Assembly (NCBI RefSeq): GCF_947494125.1
Contig: NZ_CANLTU010000012.1
Span: 1-64,000 of the forward strand
DNA from: an uncultured Tenacibaculum sp.
Lineage (GTDB): Bacteria; Bacteroidota; Bacteroidia; Flavobacteriales; Flavobacteriaceae
Length of the DNA: 64,000 nt
Reading direction: 5' to 3'
The notes beneath the pieces are model-generated. The model was not told the origin of the DNA and ran no database searches. It saw only the letters and a list, made by a program, of their open reading frames with translations. Every line of letters starts with the position of its first letter. The stretch's first letter is position 1. This document shows positions 60,270-64,000 of the stretch, one piece after another. The position numbers and the translations under genes are program-made.

Positions 60270-60932
60270 ATGAATATTTCTAAAGAAAACATTATCAAGG
60301 CATTTAACAACAGACATGCCACTAAAGAATTCGATAGTACAAAATCAATAACAGAAGAAGATTTCAATTTTATTTTAAAAACAGCACAACTATCACCAAG
60401 TTCATTTGGTTTTGAACCTTGGCATTTTGTGGTAGTACAAAACAAAGAGCTAAGAGAATTATTAAAACCAGTAGCTTGGGGAGCACCTTTAAAGTTAGAT
60501 ACCGCAAGTCATTATGTATTAGGATTAACAATGAAAGCTCCAATGACAAAATGGAACAGCGAATACATTACCCATATGATGAAAGAGGTAAAACAATTTC
60601 CAGAAGAAGTTATAGAAACCTACACAAAGTTTTATAGAGAATTTCAGGAAAGAGATTTTAATTTAGATACAGACAGACATTTATTCGATTGGGCATCCAA
60701 ACAAACTTACATTCCATTAGCTAATATGATGACCTCAGCTGCATTAATAGGTATTGACAGTTGCCCAATAGAAGGCTTTCATCAAGAAAAGGCAGAAGCT
60801 TTATTAAAAGAAAAATTTGATATAGATACAACTAAGTTTGGACTATCATACATGGTTGCCTTTGGCTATAGAAAGGAAGAACCTAGAGAAAAAACAAGAA
60901 GAACACTAGAAAATATAGTAACTTGGAAATAA
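60270..60932 (+). CDS. Nitroreductase family NAD(P)H-dependent oxidoreductase
   Basis: A 220-residue flavoenzyme: RHATKEFDS (about 14-22, the FMN-phosphate region), LSPSSFGFEPWHFVVV (about 41-56), WASKQTYIPLANMMTSAALIGIDSCPIEGF in two runs and the C-terminal VAFGYRKEEPREKTRR that binds FMN. It reduces nitro compounds or quinones with FMN and NAD(P)H, and is cytoplasmic and dimeric. It is divergent from an HxlR repressor gene with an operator between, so induction by electrophiles or quinones is likely. Confidence 0.94.
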   Translation: MNISKENIIKAFNNRHATKEFDSTKSITEEDFNFILKTAQLSPSSFGFEPWHFVVVQNKELRELLKPVAWGAPLKLDTASHYVLGLTMKAPMTKWNSEYITHMMKEVKQFPEEVIETYTKFYREFQERDFNLDTDRHLFDWASKQTYIPLANMMTSAALIGIDSCPIEGFHQEKAEALLKEKFDIDTTKFGLSYMVAFGYRKEEPREKTRRTLENIVTWK

Positions 60933-61028
60933 TACTTTTTTTTAATAAAACGCTAACAGAAAAGAGGTTAATATAGTAATCTCTTTCTGTTATCTTTGTT
61001 TTACATCCTAATTTATAAAAAGCTAATC

Positions 61029-61715
61029 TTGAAAAAACTGTTCTTTCTTTTAATAATCATCCTACATACATCAGTAAAATCTCAGAATGTTTTATTTGTA
61101 GGAAATAGTTTAACCTACGCTAATAATATGCCACAAATAGTTGAATACATAGGCAAACAAAATGATGTAGTTATAAAAACAGAAAGCATATGTTTACCAA
61201 ACTACGCAATTATAGATCATATAAATGATGGAAATCTACAAAAACTACTAAACAAAAAACAATTCAATTATATCCTTATCCAACAAGGACCTTCATCGCA
61301 AGAAGAAGGCAGGCGCATGTTAGTAGAAGATGGTGTAAAAATGAAAGCTTTGGCAAATAAACACCAAATACAATTAGGATATTTTATGGTATGGCCATCC
61401 CTAAAATATTACTTCACATTCGATAAAGTAATAGAAAACCATGAAACAGCAGCAAAAAAAAACAATGCCTTATTATTTCCAGTAGGTAAAGTATGGAAAG
61501 CATACAATGCAAATAAAGAATTAGAAAACTTATATAGTTTTGATAATTTTCACCCATCAAAAACAGGAAGCTTCTTAGCAGCATTAACAATTTTCCATAA
61601 ATTACATCCAGAGAAAAACCTTAAAGAACTAAACTTTAAAGACTATTCACAATGGATTAGCAACCAAGCTTCATTTCAAAAAATGATTCAATTAATTTCA
61701 GAAAAAAGTAATTAA
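61029..61715 (+). CDS. SGNH-type hydrolase, exported, probable TTG start
   Basis: A 228-residue protein. The start TTG at 61029 gives MKKLFFLLIIILHTSVKSQ, a signal peptide; longer in-frame starts would place extra residues before it. Block I is VLFVGNSLTYANNMP (Ser about 28), block III QQGPSSQEEG and the C-terminal FDNFHPSKTG with the catalytic Asp-x-x-His, so an SGNH/GDSL-type esterase or deacetylase. Periplasmic or secreted. Its stop overlaps the convergent HAD gene by three bases. Confidence 0.85.
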   Translation: MKKLFFLLIIILHTSVKSQNVLFVGNSLTYANNMPQIVEYIGKQNDVVIKTESICLPNYAIIDHINDGNLQKLLNKKQFNYILIQQGPSSQEEGRRMLVEDGVKMKALANKHQIQLGYFMVWPSLKYYFTFDKVIENHETAAKKNNALLFPVGKVWKAYNANKELENLYSFDNFHPSKTGSFLAALTIFHKLHPEKNLKELNFKDYSQWISNQASFQKMIQLISEKSN

Positions 61716-62374
61716 ACAAGCGCTTTACTTAAATTATATTTTAGCTCAGAAAAATCAGTAATAATATGTTGTGCTAAACTATAATCTTGCCCTTTAGAAT
61801 GAGTACTCTTATAAGCAACACAATAAATACCACCATCATAGGCAGCTTTAATACCATTAGTAGAATCTTCAATTACTATACATTCTTCCTTTTTAAAACC
61901 AGCAATTTCAGCAGCTTTAATAAAAATTTCAGGATGCGGTTTCGAAGCCTTTAAATCAGCTCCACTAATTTTACCTTTAAAATAAGGGTTCAATTCAAAT
62001 TTATCAAAAACATTATTAATGGTAACCATAGAAGCAGAAGAAGCTAAAACAAGTGTTACACCATTAGCGTAAAAATCTTTAATTAAATCAAAGACTCCGT
62101 CTAATAAGTGCAAATCGTTAGTATCAGAAAAAAAGAGCTCTTTAAAAAAGGCTCTTTTATAGGCTACTAATGCAGTAGCTTCTAACGATAAGTTGAATTT
62201 AGCAACTAAATCTTTACATATTTCAATAGTAGATTGTCCAGTGTAAGAATTGTATAACTCTTGAGAAACATCAATTCCTACTTTTTTAAACATTAAAAAA
62301 TATGCTTGCTTGTGTAAGGGTTCAGTGTCAACAATTACACCATCCATATCAAATAATACTGCTTTTAAAGCCAT
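61712..62374 (-). CDS. HAD superfamily phosphatase, beta-phosphoglucomutase-like
   Basis: A 220-residue cytoplasmic HAD hydrolase with a helical cap (about 15-80). Motif I FDMDGVIVDTEP (Asp9 and Asp11), motif II ASSASMV, motif III Lys in LKASKPHPEIF and motif IV VIEDSTNGIKAA are complete. Similar to beta-phosphoglucomutase and sugar-phosphate phosphatases; substrate not determinable. Convergent overlap with the SGNH gene by three bases. It is upstream of nothing obvious on its strand; the TPR-like gene lies 55 bases away. Confidence 0.92.
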   Translation of the reverse strand: MALKAVLFDMDGVIVDTEPLHKQAYFLMFKKVGIDVSQELYNSYTGQSTIEICKDLVAKFNLSLEATALVAYKRAFFKELFFSDTNDLHLLDGVFDLIKDFYANGVTLVLASSASMVTINNVFDKFELNPYFKGKISGADLKASKPHPEIFIKAAEIAGFKKEECIVIEDSTNGIKAAYDGGIYCVAYKSTHSKGQDYSLAQHIITDFSELKYNLSKALV

Positions 62375-62429
62375 TAATTTTAGTTTGTGTTGTGGGCAGT
62401 AAAAATAAGTATTTGACTATGAACTCCTA

Positions 62430-63056
62430 TTATTTTTTTTCACATTGTTTAAGAACACCTTCAGCTCTCTTCATCATAAACTTTGGATAAAATTTCTGGC
62501 TAGTTTTTTCCTTCTTACCTAATTCAATAGCTCTTTTTACATCTTTACAAAAAGGCACTAGCGATTGCCCAAAAAAACGAGCAGCTCCCATATCAGATTC
62601 AGCCTTGCTTAATACAACTCTAGGATTGTTTGGTGCTAATTTAAAAGCTTTAGCATACAAACCAGCATTCAACATAGATTTACTCATTCCATATTTTTTC
62701 CCATCAAAAGCCATATATCCAACATTTAAAAATGCTTGGGTAATTAAAATTTCAGGATTATCAGGAGAAACTGCTTTGGCCATATCTAAAAATTCCTGAG
62801 CTTTCGTTAGCTTAGCTATTAACTTCGCTTCATCTTTAATTTGAAAACTTCCTAGTATTTCAATGGTCGCAGCATAATATGGAGGCAACCAATTATTTTT
62901 TTCAGCTTTAGCAATTCTCTCAAACAATTGAGAGGCTTCCGTTGTTTTTTTATGTTCCCAAAGCTCAAAAGCCTTAGTCATCCCCTTTTCATACTGACTT
63001 TGTGCAAACATATTAGTAGCGAATACAAATATGATGATTGTAATTACTTTTTTCAT
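62430..63056 (-). CDS. Exported TPR-like helical protein
   Basis: A 208-residue protein with a signal peptide (MKKVITIIIFVFATNMFAQ). The mature part is helical with tetratricopeptide-like spacing (KAFELWEHKKTTEASQLFERI, split at turn; AQEFLDMAKAVSPDNPEILIT; AGLYAKAFKLAPNNPRVVL), so a protein-interaction scaffold in the periplasm. It lies 6 bases after the DUF2141 gene on the same strand, so the two form an operon. No enzymatic motif is seen. Confidence 0.8.
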   Translation of the reverse strand: MKKVITIIIFVFATNMFAQSQYEKGMTKAFELWEHKKTTEASQLFERIAKAEKNNWLPPYYAATIEILGSFQIKDEAKLIAKLTKAQEFLDMAKAVSPDNPEILITQAFLNVGYMAFDGKKYGMSKSMLNAGLYAKAFKLAPNNPRVVLSKAESDMGAARFFGQSLVPFCKDVKRAIELGKKEKTSQKFYPKFMMKRAEGVLKQCEKK

Positions 63057-63062
63057 TTTTAA

Positions 63063-63482
63063 TTATTTAACGTTAATTGATAGTGTTACATTTTTAGTTA
63101 CTTCAAACTTAGCATCCTTATACTTAGGAGGCCCCATAAAACCTTTAGCATCATTAGACATTCCTATAGGCTCCTTTGGAATTCCAAAAAAGTTAGTGTC
63201 CATTTTTTTATTATCATTTACATCATGAAATGAAGAAACTGCATAGGTTCCTGCTGGAATATCCTTAAACAATACAGTAGCCTTCTTATCATTTATCTTT
63301 ACTATTTCTCCTTTATACCTTTCTTTCAAAAAAGAATCTTTAGTATTGTATAATGCTACAAACAAACTTCCTTTATCAGACTTCATACCCGTAAAATCAA
63401 TTGTTACCGTATGGTTTTCTTGTGCTAGTGAACTTATTATTCCTCCTAAAAAAAGCACTGTTATTAAAATTATTCTTTGCAT
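63063..63482 (-). CDS. DUF2141 domain protein
   Basis: A 139-residue exported protein: signal peptide (GGIISSLAQ) and a single DUF2141 beta sandwich (VTIDFTGMKSDKGSLFVALYN, in two parts; GTYAVSSFHDVNDNKKMD, FGIPKEPIGMSNDAKGFMGPP). The motif HDVNDNKKMDTNFFGIP is diagnostic of the family. These proteins are common in Bacteroidota and are thought to be periplasmic; the role is unknown. First gene of the operon with the TPR-like gene. A near-consensus -7 box (GATATTTG) lies upstream on the minus strand. Confidence 0.9.
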   Translation of the reverse strand: MQRIILITVLFLGGIISSLAQENHTVTIDFTGMKSDKGSLFVALYNTKDSFLKERYKGEIVKINDKKATVLFKDIPAGTYAVSSFHDVNDNKKMDTNFFGIPKEPIGMSNDAKGFMGPPKYKDAKFEVTKNVTLSINVK

Positions 63483-63564
63483 CGTTTTGGTTTTTAATTG
63501 TTATTCAAATATCTCAATTTCTTATATCATCAGATAATAAATTATTCTGAATTGTTATTTTATA

Positions 63565-64000
63565 CTACTGAATTGTTAAAAGCTTATCTATTTCTTTAAT
63601 TACTTTTTTTGTTTCTAATTTTAAAGCATCTAAATGCCCTTTTTCAGATACAAAAAATGATTTAGGCTCTTTTGCATTCTTGAATACTATTTCCGATTGA
63701 TTCATTGGTATAGAGGTATCAATTTTTCCATGAATTATCAATTTTGGCATATTTTCAATCTCCTTTATTTCTTCTTTTGACGGATATACATTTCCCAAAG
63801 CCTTCTCAATAAATGTATGAGCCTCTTTAGGAGCATATAATTTAGCAACATCGGCAAATGAAGCAAAACCTCCATCTAAAACTAAGGCAGCTACCTCATC
63901 CTGCTTGTCATTCGCTAAGTAAGTAGCAATTTGACAACCTAATGAAGCACCCATAACAATTAACTTGGTGTCTTTAATTTCTTGATGCGCTTTCATCTTT
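63565..64000 (-). CDS. Alpha/beta hydrolase, C-terminal part (cut by the window end)
   Basis: The frame is open to the right edge, so the N-terminus lies outside the window; 145 residues are visible. The nucleophile elbow GASLGCQIA places the serine in GxSxG. The catalytic aspartate is likely in IIHGKIDTSIP and the histidine in SEKGHLDAL. A dienelactone-hydrolase or BAAT-type serine hydrolase is likely. No signal information is available because the start is missing. It lies 82 bases upstream of the DUF2141 gene on the same strand. Confidence 0.85.
   Translation of the reverse strand, partial: KMKAHQEIKDTKLIVMGASLGCQIATYLANDKQDEVAALVLDGGFASFADVAKLYAPKEAHTFIEKALGNVYPSKEEIKEIENMPKLIIHGKIDTSIPMNQSEIVFKNAKEPKSFFVSEKGHLDALKLETKKVIKEIDKLLTIQ

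Noticed and set aside
61029..61715. Start at 60996 for the SGNH hydrolase
   Set aside because: Also a TTG, and it puts eleven residues before the signal peptide; the TTG at 61029 gives a normal signal peptide.

Overview
The window is AT-rich, gene-dense chromosomal DNA from a marine-type member of the Flavobacteriaceae (Bacteroidota), most like Tenacibaculum or Polaribacter; the genus is an inference. The evidence is type B (gliding-motility-type) type IX secretion C-terminal domains, the rpmB-rpmG-DUF4295 ribosomal cluster, DUF5916, DUF6122 and DUF2141 proteins, LolD-type and CPBP genes, and promoters with the Bacteroidota -7 box TAnnTTTG instead of a sigma70 -10 box. Start codons generally lack a Shine-Dalgarno sequence. 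I saw no rRNA, tRNA, CRISPR array or insertion sequence.

Layout. 1-8474: the tail of one and three complete tandem paralogs of large secreted T9SS cargo proteins. 8542-19646: mostly housekeeping and envelope genes (uvrB, sucC, a DUF5916 outer-membrane protein, a LolD-like ATPase, a CPBP protease, a TIGR02757 protein, an S10 peptidase, a small PAS protein). 19781-22036: a FIST sensor protein coupled to a histidine kinase. 22042-31276: a Dph6-like ligase, a Crp/Fnr-led operon, rimO, an amidase lipoprotein, and a LytTR regulator next to a membrane-anchored serine hydrolase. 31322-41715: conserved core (ftsY, DUF4295-rpmG-rpmB, cinA, an FAH-family hydrolase, menB, an S1 protein, menD, a TalC-type transaldolase, an SDR). 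41800-52489: an M1 peptidase, an FRG protein, a PLP enzyme, and a xanthine-dehydrogenase-type molybdoenzyme (XdhA, XdhB, XdhC) split by an acetyltransferase and a membrane protein.

52500-59810 is accessory. It holds a two-gene operon of an OLD-type ATPase/TOPRIM nuclease followed by a restriction-endonuclease-STAND NTPase, which is the best candidate for an undescribed system. Next come an ordered array of nine 21-bp units, four poorly known genes, and a self-contained transcription unit for a small cysteine-rich peptide with a double-glycine leader. 59835-64000 returns to ordinary genes: a divergent HxlR regulator/nitroreductase pair with a visible operator, an SGNH hydrolase, a HAD phosphatase, a DUF2141 operon and an alpha/beta hydrolase cut by the window end.

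How genes work together. menD and menB belong to menaquinone synthesis. XdhC is expected to load the molybdenum cofactor into XdhAB. The HxlR protein probably represses the nitroreductase. The LytTR regulator may act on the serine hydrolase through a 21-bp-spaced direct repeat. The OLD and STAND proteins probably form one anti-phage unit.
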